From Terribium retamae (lineage in GTDB: Bacteria > Pseudomonadota > Alphaproteobacteria > Rhizobiales > Rhizobiaceae), in assembly GCF_022347545.1 (NCBI RefSeq), contig NZ_JAKREW010000002.1, positions 226,202-290,201 of the forward strand: a stretch of DNA of 64,000 nt, read 5' to 3'. The notes below the pieces were generated by a model that made no database searches, was not told the DNA's origin, and saw only the letters and a program-made list of their open reading frames with translations. Of the stretch, positions 18,221 to 27,389 are shown in pieces; the first letter of the stretch is position 1, and each line of letters begins with the position of its first letter. The position numbers were made by a program, and so were the translations under genes.

Positions 18221-19092
18221 TCTGCAGGCGACCGTTTCAGACGGATCAGGCCTTCTTGTGCGACAGACGCGATCAAGGTTCCGTCGCGGGCAAACAGCGA
18301 ACCGCGTGTGAAGCCTCGGGCGCCCTGCGTCGAGGGGCTGTCCTGTGTGTAAAGAATCCAGTCGTCTATCGGGTGGCTGCGATGGAACCACATCGAGTGA
18401 TCCAGGCTGGCCGCCTGGATGTCGCGATCAAAGATCGCCCGGCCATGCGCGAAGGTCGACGTGTCCAGCAACGTCATGTCCGACAGATAGGCCAGGACGG
18501 CTGCCTGCAGCGCGCGATCGTTTGGTACCGGACCCGTCGTTCGGATCCAGATGTTCTGCTCCGGCTCCAGCCGCTCGCGGCTGGTGTAGTGCTTGAGCAT
18601 GATAGGCCGCATCTCGATCGGACGTTCGCGCTGCCAGTAGCGCTTGATGCCTTCCGGTACGGCCTCGCCGAATTTTTCCAGCAGATCACGCTGCGTCATC
18701 AGCGTATCAGGTTCCGGAACATCGCGAGGCATGGGGATCTGATGCTCGAGTCCGCCTTCTTCGATGTGGAAAGAGGCTTCCAGCGAAAAGATAGCCTGGC
18801 CATGCTGCACCGCCATCACACGCCGCGTGGTGAAGGACGAGCCGTCACGGATACGGTCGACTTCGTAGATGATCGGCAGCTTGGTGTCACCTGGACGCAT
18901 GAAATAGCCATGCAGCGAATGCACATGCCGGTCCGGCTCAACCGTACGCTGGGCGGCCACCAGCGCCTGCGCGATCGTCTGGCCGCCGAAAACACGCTGC
19001 CAGTCGGTCTGGGGGCTGCGACCTCGGAACAGGTTGTCTTCCAGCTTCTCCAGGTCGAGAATGCCAAGAAGTTCGTTCATGGCTTGCGTCAT
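18217..19092 (-). CDS. tesB: acyl-CoA thioesterase II
   Basis: 291 aa from ATG 19092 (ATG 19080 is also possible). It has the double hot-dog pattern of TesB: DNLFRGRSPQTDWQRVFGGQ at the N-terminus, VHSLHGYFMRPGDT, SLDHSMWFHRSHPIDDWILY in the second half, and the ending GTLIASVAQEGLIR. The catalytic Asp, Thr and Gln contexts (SLDHSMWFH, S.TTRR, VAQEG) are kept. It hydrolyses medium- and long-chain acyl-CoAs to free acids. The very long frame to 19860 is an artefact overlapping the divergent hydroxylase. Confidence 0.93.
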   Translation of the reverse strand: MTQAMNELLGILDLEKLEDNLFRGRSPQTDWQRVFGGQTIAQALVAAQRTVEPDRHVHSLHGYFMRPGDTKLPIIYEVDRIRDGSSFTTRRVMAVQHGQAIFSLEASFHIEEGGLEHQIPMPRDVPEPDTLMTQRDLLEKFGEAVPEGIKRYWQRERPIEMRPIMLKHYTSRERLEPEQNIWIRTTGPVPNDRALQAAVLAYLSDMTLLDTSTFAHGRAIFDRDIQAASLDHSMWFHRSHPIDDWILYTQDSPSTQGARGFTRGSLFARDGTLIASVAQEGLIRLKRSPAE

Positions 19093-19209
19093 GCGTCCGT
19101 TCCTCGCAATTGTCGGCGCGGTTTCGGACAGCGGAGACGGGCAGTCAAGGCATAATGCGGTCATGACCTGGAGCATGATCCCGAGAATTGTACGGGAAAG
19201 GTTGCCGAA

Positions 19210-20475
19210 ATGGCGATAAAACAAGGACAAGAAGCGCTTGAGCAGAGCCGGCTCGACGTGTTGGTCGCCGGCGCTGGCTATGTCGGCCTGGCAGCTGCTG
19301 TCTCGCTGAAACAGGCCCGCCCCAGCCTGCGTATCGCCGTGGTCGATGCGGCCCCGCCCGGGGTGTGGCAGAAGGATGGCCGCGCCTCGGCGATTGCAGC
19401 CGCCGCCTGCCGCATGCTCGACCAGCTCGGTGTCTGGGCGGAGATCGCCCCGCAGGCGCAGGCCATCACCGAAATGATCATCACCGATTCGCGCACCTCG
19501 GATCCGGTACGCCCCGTCTTCCTGACCTTCGATGGTGAAGTCGCGCCCGGCGAACCCTTCGCGCATATGGTCGCCAACCGCGACCTCAATGGCGCATTGC
19601 GCCGGCAGGCCGAGCAATTGGGCATCGATCTGATCGAAGGCGTGGCCGTCCAGTCTTTCGACACCAGCACCGCTGGCCTGACCGTTCATCTTGCCGACGG
19701 CGCCACTTTGCTTGCCCGCCTGCTGGTCGCCGCCGACGGCGTCAATTCCAGATTGCGCGACATGGCCGGCATCAAGACCGTGCGATGGGAGTATGGCCAG
19801 TCCGGCATCGTTTGTACCGTGGCCCATGAGAGGCCGCATAACGGCCGCGCTGAAGAACATTTCCTACCGGCAGGCCCCTTCGCGACCTTGCCGCTGAAAC
19901 CGGACAAGGATGGCACCAACCGCTCGTCGATCGTCTGGGTGGAACGCACCGAAGACGCCAACAAGCTCGTCCATGGCGACGACCTTGTGTTCGAAATGGA
20001 ACTGGAGCAGCGTTTCGGGCTGAAACTGGGCGAAATCCGCACGATGGACAAGCCGCGCGCCTGGCCGCTGGGGCTTACGCTCGCGCGCGCCTTCGTGGCG
20101 CCGCGTATCGCGCTGGCGGGCGACGCTGCCCATGGCATCCATCCGATAGCCGGGCAGGGCCTCAATCTCGGCTTCAAGGACGTTGCCGCCCTCGCCGAAG
20201 TCATCGTTGAAGCGGACCGGCTCGGCCAGGATATCGGTGCGCTCGACGTGCTCGAGCGCTACCAGCAATGGCGTCGTTTCGACACGATGCAGATGGGCGT
20301 CACCACCGATGTGTTGAACCGGCTGTTTTCCAACGACATCGCGCCATTGCGCGCTGTCCGTGACATCGGCCTTGGCCTGGTCGAACGCATGCCGGCTCTG
20401 AAAGGCTTCTTCATCCGCCAGGCGTCGGGGCTGGCAAGCGACACGCCAAGACTGCTCAGGGGTGAGGCGATCTAG
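19210..20475 (+). CDS. UbiH/UbiF/COQ6-family FAD hydroxylase
   Basis: 421 aa. FAD-binding motifs of the UbiH group: DVLVAGAGYVGLAAAVSLKQ at the N-terminus, LLVAADGVNSRLRDMAGI in the middle, and the family signature GDAAHGIHPIAGQGLNLGFKD. Such enzymes hydroxylate the ring during ubiquinone biosynthesis; in alphaproteobacteria one UbiL/UbiH-like protein may act at several positions, so I do not assign a specific letter. Divergent from the thioesterase with 117 bp between. Confidence 0.9.
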   Translation: MAIKQGQEALEQSRLDVLVAGAGYVGLAAAVSLKQARPSLRIAVVDAAPPGVWQKDGRASAIAAAACRMLDQLGVWAEIAPQAQAITEMIITDSRTSDPVRPVFLTFDGEVAPGEPFAHMVANRDLNGALRRQAEQLGIDLIEGVAVQSFDTSTAGLTVHLADGATLLARLLVAADGVNSRLRDMAGIKTVRWEYGQSGIVCTVAHERPHNGRAEEHFLPAGPFATLPLKPDKDGTNRSSIVWVERTEDANKLVHGDDLVFEMELEQRFGLKLGEIRTMDKPRAWPLGLTLARAFVAPRIALAGDAAHGIHPIAGQGLNLGFKDVAALAEVIVEADRLGQDIGALDVLERYQQWRRFDTMQMGVTTDVLNRLFSNDIAPLRAVRDIGLGLVERMPALKGFFIRQASGLASDTPRLLRGEAI

Positions 20476-20587
20476 GCCAGGGAACGAAGCGTTCAGCCAT
20501 TCAGGACCAACTGATATTCCTGCTGGCCAAACTGAGTGACGGCCAGGGTTGGTTGCCTGACCGGCTGGCCAACCCTATGCTTTGGAT

Positions 20588-21070
20588 ATGAGCCTAGAAT
20601 CCGTACGCGCCTTCTTTGCAGCCAAAGCCCCAGACATCGAAGTCATAGTCACCGAAGCAAGCTCTGCAACCGTGGCGCTTGCCGCCGAAGCTCATGGCGT
20701 GGCACCCGACCAGATCGCCAAGACGATCTGCCTGAGGGTCGGCGATACCGCGATGCTGGTGGTCGCAGCCGGCACGGCCCGGCTGGACAACCGCAAGTTC
20801 AAGGACCGTTTCGGCGGCAAGGCGCGTATGCTGGAGGCTGAGGAGGTCGTTACCCTGACCAGCCACCCGATTGGCGGCGTCTGCCCCTTTGGCCTTCCCG
20901 CACCATTGCCGGTCTATTGCGATGTTTCGCTGAAAGCCTTCGATGAAGTGGTGCCCGCGGCCGGCGCCACCAATGCCGCCGTGCGACTTCAGCCTGCACG
21001 CATGGCAGCGCTTGTCGGCGCCGAATGGGTCGATGTCTGCCAGGCTCCGGCACGCGCGATTCAGGACTAA
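20588..21070 (+). CDS. YbaK/EbsC-family prolyl-tRNA editing protein
   Basis: 160 aa. Motifs: AVALAAEAHGVAPDQIAKTI-like start region, the conserved lysine in NRKFKDRFGGKARML, and SHPIGGVCPFGLP. Family members deacylate mischarged tRNA in trans. I took ATG 20588; TTG 20582 in frame adds two residues. The 112-bp gap after the hydroxylase suggests its own promoter. Confidence 0.9.
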   Translation: MSLESVRAFFAAKAPDIEVIVTEASSATVALAAEAHGVAPDQIAKTICLRVGDTAMLVVAAGTARLDNRKFKDRFGGKARMLEAEEVVTLTSHPIGGVCPFGLPAPLPVYCDVSLKAFDEVVPAAGATNAAVRLQPARMAALVGAEWVDVCQAPARAIQD

Positions 21071-21134
21071 CTGCTTGGCTTCGCGCCGGCGGACGCTGCG
21101 CGCAGTCGCGTGCCGGCGGTCATGACCATTGGTG

Positions 21135-21491
21135 TTACGGTTGCGGAATGTCGTAGATCGCCCGCACCTCGATCATGCCCATCTCCGCCAGCGGAATCTC
21201 AGCGGCGAGAGCCAGCGCCTCTTCAAGACTCTCCGCCTCGATGAGCACGAAGCCGAGCAGTTGCTCCTTGGTTTCGGCGAACGGACCGTCGGTGACGAGC
21301 ATCCTGCCCTTGCGCTTGCGCACCACTTTGGCGGTATTGACCGGCTGCAGTGCCTCGGCGGCGATCAGATGGCCGCTGTTTTCCAGCACTCTGTCATAGG
21401 CAAGCGAGTCGGCGTTGAGTTTCCTCGAATCTTCGGCGGACAAGGCCCGCAATGCCGATTCCTCATGGTAGACAAGGCAGAGATATTTCAT
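21135..21491 (-). CDS. YciI/DGPF-domain protein
   Basis: 118 aa. It opens MKYLCLVYHEESALRAL and carries the DGPF signature TDGPFAETKEQLLGF with a C-terminal VRAIYDIP. These proteins are often encoded beside ECF sigma factors, but no sigma-factor gene is here. Reaction unknown. Convergent with the YbaK gene; the 64-bp space between holds a GC-rich imperfect palindrome (CGCCGGC...GCCGGCG). Confidence 0.88.
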   Translation of the reverse strand: MKYLCLVYHEESALRALSAEDSRKLNADSLAYDRVLENSGHLIAAEALQPVNTAKVVRKRKGRMLVTDGPFAETKEQLLGFVLIEAESLEEALALAAEIPLAEMGMIEVRAIYDIPQP

Positions 21492-21669
21492 CGTTCACTC
21501 CCCATTTGTGGCGCGCCGCGATGTGGCGCTGCCCACAGGACGAGTCGCACCGCACGAAACCGACATTTCTGCGCGCTGATTTCTGGGCGAGATCACAATC
21601 AATGATGTTGTGGTCTTGTCAGCTTGCAGCGCTATAGTCGTTCCTCTCAATCCAAGTAGGAGAAAGACC

Positions 21670-22095
21670 ATGGATCGCACCGCAACAGCCGTCTGGAAAG
21701 GTAACCTCAAGGAAGGTGGCGGCACGATCGACACCCAAAGTGGCGCGCTCAAAGGCACGCCCTATTCGTTCAAGATGCGCTTCGAAGACGAAAGCGGCAA
21801 ATCCGGTACCAACCCCGAAGAACTGATCGCGGCCGCGCATGCCGGCTGCTACGCCATGCAGCTTTCGCACTTCCTGGCCGAGAACGGCACGCCCGCCGCA
21901 AAGCTTGAGGCCACCGCGGCGGTGAAGCTCATTCCTGGCACCGGCATCACCGAGAGCAACATCACGCTGATTGGCGATGTGCCAGGGATCGATGACGCCA
22001 AATTCCAGGAACTTGCCGCAAAGGCCAAGGCTGAGTGCCCGGTTTCGCGAGCCCTGGGCGCCATCAAGATTGCCCTGGACGCAAAGCTCGCCTGA
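21670..22095 (+). CDS. osmC: OsmC-family peroxiredoxin
   Basis: 141 aa. The two redox cysteines are visible in AAHAGCYAMQLSHFL and in KAECPVSRALGAIKI, with NPEELIAAAHA before the first. The enzyme reduces organic hydroperoxides using thiols such as dihydrolipoamide. AGGAG lies 8-9 bases before ATG 21670. Length is normal. It stands alone; a short CACGAC-GGG-GTCGTG hairpin follows the stop and then the palindromic repeat element. Confidence 0.92.
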   Translation: MDRTATAVWKGNLKEGGGTIDTQSGALKGTPYSFKMRFEDESGKSGTNPEELIAAAHAGCYAMQLSHFLAENGTPAAKLEATAAVKLIPGTGITESNITLIGDVPGIDDAKFQELAAKAKAECPVSRALGAIKIALDAKLA

Positions 22096-22121
22096 CACGA
22101 CGGGGTCGTGTTGCCGCTTAG

Positions 22122-22281
22122 GAGCATTTTGTAGCCAAGTGGAATCACTTGGCGTTATAAAAATGTGGCGCGAACAAAGGCTTAGAGCGTTTCAGTGAGA
22201 AACGGAAACGCTCTACTTACTCTGTTTTTACGCAATTCGGGACGGAAAACCGCTACGCACTTTTCCCGGAATTGCTCGAGG
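22122..22281. repeat. mosaic palindromic intergenic repeat
   Basis: Three nested palindromes in tandem. First, CCAAGTG-GAAT-CACTTGG (22135-22152). Second, AGAGCGTTTC-N11-GAAACGCTCT (22184-22214). Third, GCAATTCGGGA...TCCCGGAATTGC (22232-22275). The motif set, with GGAGCATTTTGTAGCCAAG at the left and GACGGAAAACCGCTACGCAC near the right, resembles a family of multi-copy mosaic elements that I recognise from Mesorhizobium and related genomes. It fills the whole gap between osmC and the efflux gene and ends at the latter's stop codon, so it may serve both transcripts as a 3' end structure. Confidence 0.75.
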
Positions 22282-23841
22282 CTACGCGGCCTTTTGCAAG
22301 GCGGCCGATTGCGGCTCGTCCGAGGGGTTGGTCGGTCCGCCCTTGCGGAACACCAGCAACATCACGACAGCGGCGACTAGGGTCAGCACGGTCGAGATCG
22401 TCGCAATCAATTCGAAGCCGTTCGTGAAGGCATCGCGCGCCACGACCAGCATCGCATCGGCAAGCCCGTTGGGCAGTTGCGGCGCAACGGCGACAGCGCC
22501 GCCCAGCGTATCGCGCGCCGTGTGCGCGGCTTCCTCCGGCACGCCTGCAGGCACTCCGCTCGCCATGGCGCCCCGATAGATCGCCATGCCGATGCTGCCG
22601 AGAACGGCAATGCCCAGCACGCCGCCGAATTCCGCACCGGTTTCCGAAAGTGCGCCGGCAGCACCGGCGCGCTCCGGCGGCGCGGCACCGACGATCAGAT
22701 CAGTGGTCAGTGTGAAGACGAGGCCGAGGCCCAACGACATCACGATCGTCGCCGTCACGATCATCGCCAGAGGGTGTCCGTTGCCGACCTGAGTGAGCAA
22801 CAAGAAGGCAAGCGCGGCCAGTGCCAACCCTGCGGCGATGACCCGCGGCGCTGGAACGCGCGCGACGATCCAGGACGTCATCATCGAAGAAATCACGAAA
22901 CCGACCGAAGAGGGCAGAGTCCAGAGGCCGGCCTTCAGGGGCGTCAGGCGGATGACCAGTTGCAGATACTGCGCGATGAAGACGAAAGGTCCGAAGGCTA
23001 CGAAGCAGGCTATGACGTTGACGATCAGCGCCGCGCTGAAGGGGCGCGAGCGGAACAGGCCCAAATCGAGCAGGGGATCGGCCAACCGGCGCTGTCGCAC
23101 GACAAAAGCCGCACCGACGGCGAGACCCGCAAGGATCGCCGCGATTGGGAGCCAGGCAGCGCCGTCCGACGCGATCTGCTTGAGGCCGTAGACCATGGCC
23201 AGAACTGCCACCAGCGAAAGGGCCGCGCTTGTGACGTCGAGCCGCCCGGCGTTGGGGTCTCGATATTCGGGCAGCAGGATCGGCCCGACGATCAGCAGCA
23301 GCACCATGACCGGAACAGCCAGGAGGAACACCGAACCCCACCAGAAATACTCAAGCAACACGCCGCCGAGCAGGGGGCCGATCGCGGCGCCTACCGAATA
23401 GCTGGTCGCCCAGATCGAGATGGCGAAGGTGCGCTCGCCGGCGTCGTGGAACATGTTGCGGATCAGCGAAAGTGTCGACGGGGCCAGCGTGGCACCGGCA
23501 ATGCCGAGAAGCGCTCGCGCCGCGATCAGCATTTCTGCCGAAGTCGAGAATGCGGCAATCACCGAAGCGATGCCGAAGAGGACGGCGCCGGCGAGCAGCA
23601 CCTTGCGGCGACCGATACGGTCGCCCAGAGTGCCCATGGTGATCAACGAACCGGCAATCAGGAAGCCATAAATGTCGACGATCCAGAGCAGTTGCACCGC
23701 GCTGGGCTTCAGATCGGCGACCAGATGCGGCACCGCCAGATTGAGCACGGTGAGGTCCATCGTATAGAGCAGGCAAGGCAACGCGAGTGCCACCAGCCCG
23801 ATCCATTCGCGGCGCGTTGCCTTCTCTGTATGCTGCGGCAT
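22282..23841 (-). CDS. MFS drug-efflux transporter, DHA2 (14-TM) family
   Basis: 519 aa with about 14 hydrophobic segments. Motif A reads GTLGDRIGRRKVLLAGA, and the antiporter motif C region shows SVGAAIGPLLGGVLLEYFWW. It fits the SmvA/EmrB/QacA-like multidrug group, proton-coupled export in the inner membrane. No membrane-fusion partner or local regulator accompanies it. The ATG at 23841 begins MPQHTEKATRREW. Substrate cannot be predicted. Confidence 0.92.
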   Translation of the reverse strand: MPQHTEKATRREWIGLVALALPCLLYTMDLTVLNLAVPHLVADLKPSAVQLLWIVDIYGFLIAGSLITMGTLGDRIGRRKVLLAGAVLFGIASVIAAFSTSAEMLIAARALLGIAGATLAPSTLSLIRNMFHDAGERTFAISIWATSYSVGAAIGPLLGGVLLEYFWWGSVFLLAVPVMVLLLIVGPILLPEYRDPNAGRLDVTSAALSLVAVLAMVYGLKQIASDGAAWLPIAAILAGLAVGAAFVVRQRRLADPLLDLGLFRSRPFSAALIVNVIACFVAFGPFVFIAQYLQLVIRLTPLKAGLWTLPSSVGFVISSMMTSWIVARVPAPRVIAAGLALAALAFLLLTQVGNGHPLAMIVTATIVMSLGLGLVFTLTTDLIVGAAPPERAGAAGALSETGAEFGGVLGIAVLGSIGMAIYRGAMASGVPAGVPEEAAHTARDTLGGAVAVAPQLPNGLADAMLVVARDAFTNGFELIATISTVLTLVAAVVMLLVFRKGGPTNPSDEPQSAALQKAA

Positions 23842-24002
23842 TTACCCCTCCATCGCCGTCGACGGCGATGGACCGGCGCAGGCGTGTATTTGCCAAGGCT
23901 CATATAGAGGAAGTGCTGGAAGCGGGTTCAAGAGCGCGGCCCATCATTGCTGACATATCTCGCCAAGCGAATTCCTGGCTCTGTCTTCGGCGAGATATGT
24001 CT

Positions 24003-25109
24003 TCAGACGAGGCTGAGATAGGTTGCAAGTTCGCGCGCCGCAGCGCCGCCTGCACGGTTAGCACCGATGGTGGAGGCCGAAGGGCCATAACCCACCAGAT
24101 GAATCCGCGGGTCTTTCTGGACCTGCGTTGCCAGGCGACCGCCCATGACGATACCGCCGTTATCCTCACGCAACTGCAGCGGCGCGAGATGGTCGAGCGA
24201 GCTGCGGAACCCCGTCGCCCAGAGGATGACATCCGCTCGCTGCTCGGTGCCATCCAGCCAGCGAACACCGTTTTCGGTGATTTCGTCGAACATAGGCAAA
24301 CGCTTTAGCGCGCCACGATCCCGGGCAGCTCGCAAGGCCGGTGTCCAGGAAACGCCGGTGACGGAAACCACCGATCCGGGAACCAGACCGCGCCGTACCC
24401 TGTCCTCAACCGCAGCGACGGCGGCACGGCCGTCTTCCACCGTGAAAGGTTCTTCGCGGAATTGCGGCTCGCGGCGGGTGACCCAAGTGGTGCTGGTGAC
24501 CTGCGAAATCTCGTCGAGATGTTGCAAGGCCGAGATGCCGCCGCCGACCACGATGACATGCTTTCCGGCGAATTCTTCCGCGCCGCGATAGTCGTGGGTA
24601 TGGAGTTGCCGGCCCCGGAACAGTTGCGCTCCGGGATAGGCCGGAATGACGGGGTTTTCCCAGGTGCCTGTTGCGTTGATGATGCCGCGCGCCGAAAACG
24701 TCTCGCGGCTCGTCTCGATCCGCAATCGGCCGGACCGATCGCAAACGACCTTGGCCGTGATCGGACGGTAGACCGGCAGGTTGAACCTGCGCTCATAGCT
24801 GGCGAAATATTCCGGCACCGCGACCGACGCCTTGACGGCACCGTCACCCGTGTCGACAGCCTCGGAGAACTGCATGCCCGGAAGATCATGCACTCGGTTG
24901 ACGGTGCTGAGCGTCAGCGAGGGCCAGCGATGCTGCCAGGCACCACCCGGTGTCGGATTGCTGTCGAGCACCAGGAATTGTCGTCCGACAGCCAGGCCCA
25001 GTTTGCTGAGATGATAGGCGGAGGAAAGACCCGCCTGGCCGGCACCGATGACGACGATGTCGATCTTGAAGCTGACATTCGTCGCGGCGTCGGCCTGCGG
25101 CTCGGCCAC
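24003..25109 (-). CDS. FAD/NAD(P)-binding oxidoreductase (monooxygenase-like)
   Basis: 368 aa from GTG 25109, three bases after the upstream YceH stop. Two Rossmann motifs are seen: VVIGAGQAGLSSAYHLSKLG near residue 20 and HVIVVGGGISALQHLDEI near residue 170, plus the ATG motif VILWATGFRSSL near 295. The order is that of flavin monooxygenase-like proteins (CzcO/TrkA-type family). The substrate is unknown. It is probably co-transcribed with yceH. Confidence 0.88.
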   Translation of the reverse strand: MAEPQADAATNVSFKIDIVVIGAGQAGLSSAYHLSKLGLAVGRQFLVLDSNPTPGGAWQHRWPSLTLSTVNRVHDLPGMQFSEAVDTGDGAVKASVAVPEYFASYERRFNLPVYRPITAKVVCDRSGRLRIETSRETFSARGIINATGTWENPVIPAYPGAQLFRGRQLHTHDYRGAEEFAGKHVIVVGGGISALQHLDEISQVTSTTWVTRREPQFREEPFTVEDGRAAVAAVEDRVRRGLVPGSVVSVTGVSWTPALRAARDRGALKRLPMFDEITENGVRWLDGTEQRADVILWATGFRSSLDHLAPLQLREDNGGIVMGGRLATQVQKDPRIHLVGYGPSASTIGANRAGGAAARELATYLSLV

Positions 25110-25111
25110 GC

Positions 25112-25753
25112 TTATGCACCCACTGCGTCGAGCCGTGCCTTGAGGGCCGCCAGTTCCTCTTCCAGGAGCCGGACACGCTCCTCGAGTTCCGAGACGGCCG
25201 AGGTCGCCGCGCTTGGCGCGCGGTTGCTCACCACCACTGCGCTGATCTCGACATCGCCTGAAAGCAGATGCGCGAACCGGTCCTCGCGTTGGCCGGGCGC
25301 GCGACCGATCTCCTTGACCAGAGGCGGCCGGCGACCGATCAGCATATCCAGTTCACCGCGCACAGCGTCGGCATCGGCGAAACTGGCCATACGCTCCGCA
25401 CGAGCTTGCAGTTCATAAACGGTCTGTGGACCACGCAATAGGAGCAGGCCGATCAGAGCGCTCTGGTTGCGGGTCAGCGAGAATTTCTGCGCCATCAGGT
25501 GCTCGTAGCGCTCGACGCGCGACGCGAACTGCTGACGCACGAGACCCTTTGCCTGCAGTGTGCTGAGCGCACGCATGATTTCGACCATCTCCAGCGCCAT
25601 CACCGGATCGCGCGAGGTCTTCTGGTTGGCGGCGGCCACCAGCGCATTCGACGTCATCGGATAGACGTCGGGCGTAAGCTCTTTCTTTTCGATCAAGCAA
25701 CCGAGGACACGCGCCTCGGCCGGGGTGAGATGGGGAAGGTCTTCTGCGGTCAT
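25112..25753 (-). CDS. yceH: YceH family protein (DUF480)
   Basis: 213 aa. It opens LTPAEARVLGCLIEKKELTP, with TSNALVAAANQKTSRDPVM and RGPQTVYELQARAERM, all typical of DUF480, a tandem winged-helix fold. The last part is a predicted coiled coil (ELEERVRLLEEELAALKARL). Function unknown. The following flavoprotein starts two bases beyond its stop. Confidence 0.92.
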   Translation of the reverse strand: MTAEDLPHLTPAEARVLGCLIEKKELTPDVYPMTSNALVAAANQKTSRDPVMALEMVEIMRALSTLQAKGLVRQQFASRVERYEHLMAQKFSLTRNQSALIGLLLLRGPQTVYELQARAERMASFADADAVRGELDMLIGRRPPLVKEIGRAPGQREDRFAHLLSGDVEISAVVVSNRAPSAATSAVSELEERVRLLEEELAALKARLDAVGA

Positions 25754-25784
25754 GTCTATTCTCTAACCCGAACGTTGAGCTCTG

Positions 25785-26603
25785 TCAGCCAAACCGCTCG
25801 ATAGTCTCCCGATAAAAGCCCTCTGCCAGCTGATGCCGCGACGCGAGATCAGTTGCATCATTACGCATATCCGGAATGTTCTTCTCATGGTGGGTGTAGC
25901 GTTGCTCCAGATAGTCGGCGATGGGGACCGGTATCAGGCCCGTACCCATTTCACGGGTTTCAGCCTTGCGGTCGATCAGGCCGCGGATCGCATGGATGGT
26001 TGCGGCGGGCAGCTCGATCTCGGCAATACAATCGGGCAAAGCCATCGGTGGGAGCGCCGCAAAATGGCGCTGCTCCATCCAATCCAGCGCGACAATCGGC
26101 CGGATGAGATAGAACAGTTTCTTCAGGTTCACCTCGTCGGAAAAACGCCCGAGCCGTGCAACATGTGAACGTGCCAAACCCAGATAGTGTTGCGAGACCC
26201 TCACAGGGTCGACAATCCGGTCGAGAATTTCGACCAATGATCGCCTGAAACCCGAAATCTCCTCGTAAACAATCGGTGACTTGACCCACTCCACGATGAC
26301 GGCATTTCCAGCCAAGGCCAGAAGCAGCGCCTTGCGCAGATCCCAGCCACCAGCATCGATCTCGCCTTCGATCGGAAACTCGATCACGTCCCGGGGCTGC
26401 GTGAGCACCAGATGCCGCCACATCTTGCACGCATAGACAAACCTGCAGTCGTAGTCGCTGTCCGGCGAGGGGAAACCCCATGCGCGACTGCCACTTTCGA
26501 TCGCAAAAAGGATCGCGACATCCTGCTCTCGCGCAAGATCAAGCCGTTGCCGGATTGAAGCGACGGCCTCGGGCGAAAAGTTTGACGGAAGACGGTCGCT
26601 CAG
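25785..26603 (-). CDS. YcgL-like predicted nucleotidyltransferase (COG3541)
   Basis: About 272 aa. The nucleotidyltransferase core is visible: [27 protein letters not shown] G-S-R/D-x-D motif ([16 protein letters not shown]), then [20 protein letters not shown]. Homologues begin just before [10 protein letters not shown]. No ATG, GTG or TTG occurs in frame there: the only plausible codon is CTG at 26603, which overlaps the sdhB stop as CTGA. A standard start at 26702 would overlap sdhB by 103 bases and add 33 unrelated residues. The start is thus unsettled. Last gene of the sdh transcript by position. Confidence 0.78.
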   Translation of the reverse strand: MSDRLPSNFSPEAVASIRQRLDLAREQDVAILFAIESGSRAWGFPSPDSDYDCRFVYACKMWRHLVLTQPRDVIEFPIEGEIDAGGWDLRKALLLALAGNAVIVEWVKSPIVYEEISGFRRSLVEILDRIVDPVRVSQHYLGLARSHVARLGRFSDEVNLKKLFYLIRPIVALDWMEQRHFAALPPMALPDCIAEIELPAATIHAIRGLIDRKAETREMGTGLIPVPIADYLEQRYTHHEKNIPDMRNDATDLASRHQLAEGFYRETIERFG

Positions 26604-27379
26604 ACGCGGCGCTCCACCATCATCTTCTTGATCTCGGCGATCGCCTTGGCCGGATTCAGGCCTTTCGGGCAGGTCTGCGCGCAGTTCATGATGGTGTGGC
26701 AACGGTAGAGCCGGAACGGATCCTCGAGATTGTCGAGGCGCTCACCCGTCGCTTCGTCTCTGGAATCGATCAGCCAGCGATAGGCTTGAAGCAGCGTGGC
26801 CGGGCCGAGGTAGCGATCGCCGTTCCACCAATAGCTCGGGCACGAGGTCGAGCAGCAGGCACACAGGATGCACTCGTAGAGACCGTCGAGCTTCTGGCGG
26901 TCCTCATGGCTCTGCAGCCATTCCTTGGCCGGTTCCGGCGAGACCGTCTTCAGCCAGGGTTCGATCGAACGGTGCTGGGCGTAGAAATTGGTCAGATCCG
27001 GAACCAGGTCCTTGACCACCGGCATATGCGGCAGCGGATAAACCTTCACCGCACCGGAAATGTCGTCGCAGCCCTTGGTGCAGGCCAGCGTGTTGGAGCC
27101 ATCGATGTTCATGGCGCAGGAGCCGCAGATGCCTTCGCGGCAGGAACGGCGCAGCGTCAGCGTCGGGTCGATCTTGTTCTTGATGTAGAGCAGCGCGTCG
27201 AGAACCATCGGCCCGCAATCGTCCATGTCGACGAAATAAGTGTCGATGCGCGGGTTCTCGTCATCGTCCGGCGACCACCGGTAGATGCGATATTCGCGCA
27301 GGTTCGTCGCGCCTTCCGGTTTCGGCCAGGTCTTGCCCGGCTTGACCTGCGAATTCTTGGGGAGTGTGAGTTCGACCAT
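26600..27379 (-). CDS. sdhB: succinate dehydrogenase iron-sulfur subunit
   Basis: 259 aa. Three cluster motifs: the 2Fe-2S set [14 protein letters not shown], the 4Fe-4S set [16 protein letters not shown], and the 3Fe-4S set [17 protein letters not shown]. SdhB carries electrons from FAD in SdhA to ubiquinone at the membrane anchors. It follows sdhA by 10 bp in a sdhC-sdhD-sdhA-sdhB operon, the standard order. Length matches the alphaproteobacterial enzyme. Confidence 0.97.
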   Translation of the reverse strand: MVELTLPKNSQVKPGKTWPKPEGATNLREYRIYRWSPDDDENPRIDTYFVDMDDCGPMVLDALLYIKNKIDPTLTLRRSCREGICGSCAMNIDGSNTLACTKGCDDISGAVKVYPLPHMPVVKDLVPDLTNFYAQHRSIEPWLKTVSPEPAKEWLQSHEDRQKLDGLYECILCACCSTSCPSYWWNGDRYLGPATLLQAYRWLIDSRDEATGERLDNLEDPFRLYRCHTIMNCAQTCPKGLNPAKAIAEIKKMMVERRV

Positions 27380-27389
27380 GAAGCGATCC

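Noticed and set aside
18217..19860. A 547-codon single protein including the thioesterase
   Set aside because: The upstream half overlaps the divergent hydroxylase in antisense and has no family match; the thioesterase family starts at about 19092.
21071..21134. GC-rich palindrome between YbaK and YciI genes as a terminator
   Set aside because: The CGCCGGC/GCCGGCG arms are separated by a long imperfect stem and no T tract follows on either strand.
22477..23907. Open frame of 476 codons antisense to the MFS transporter
   Set aside because: Arginine/aspartate-rich artefact; the opposite strand is a well-formed membrane protein.
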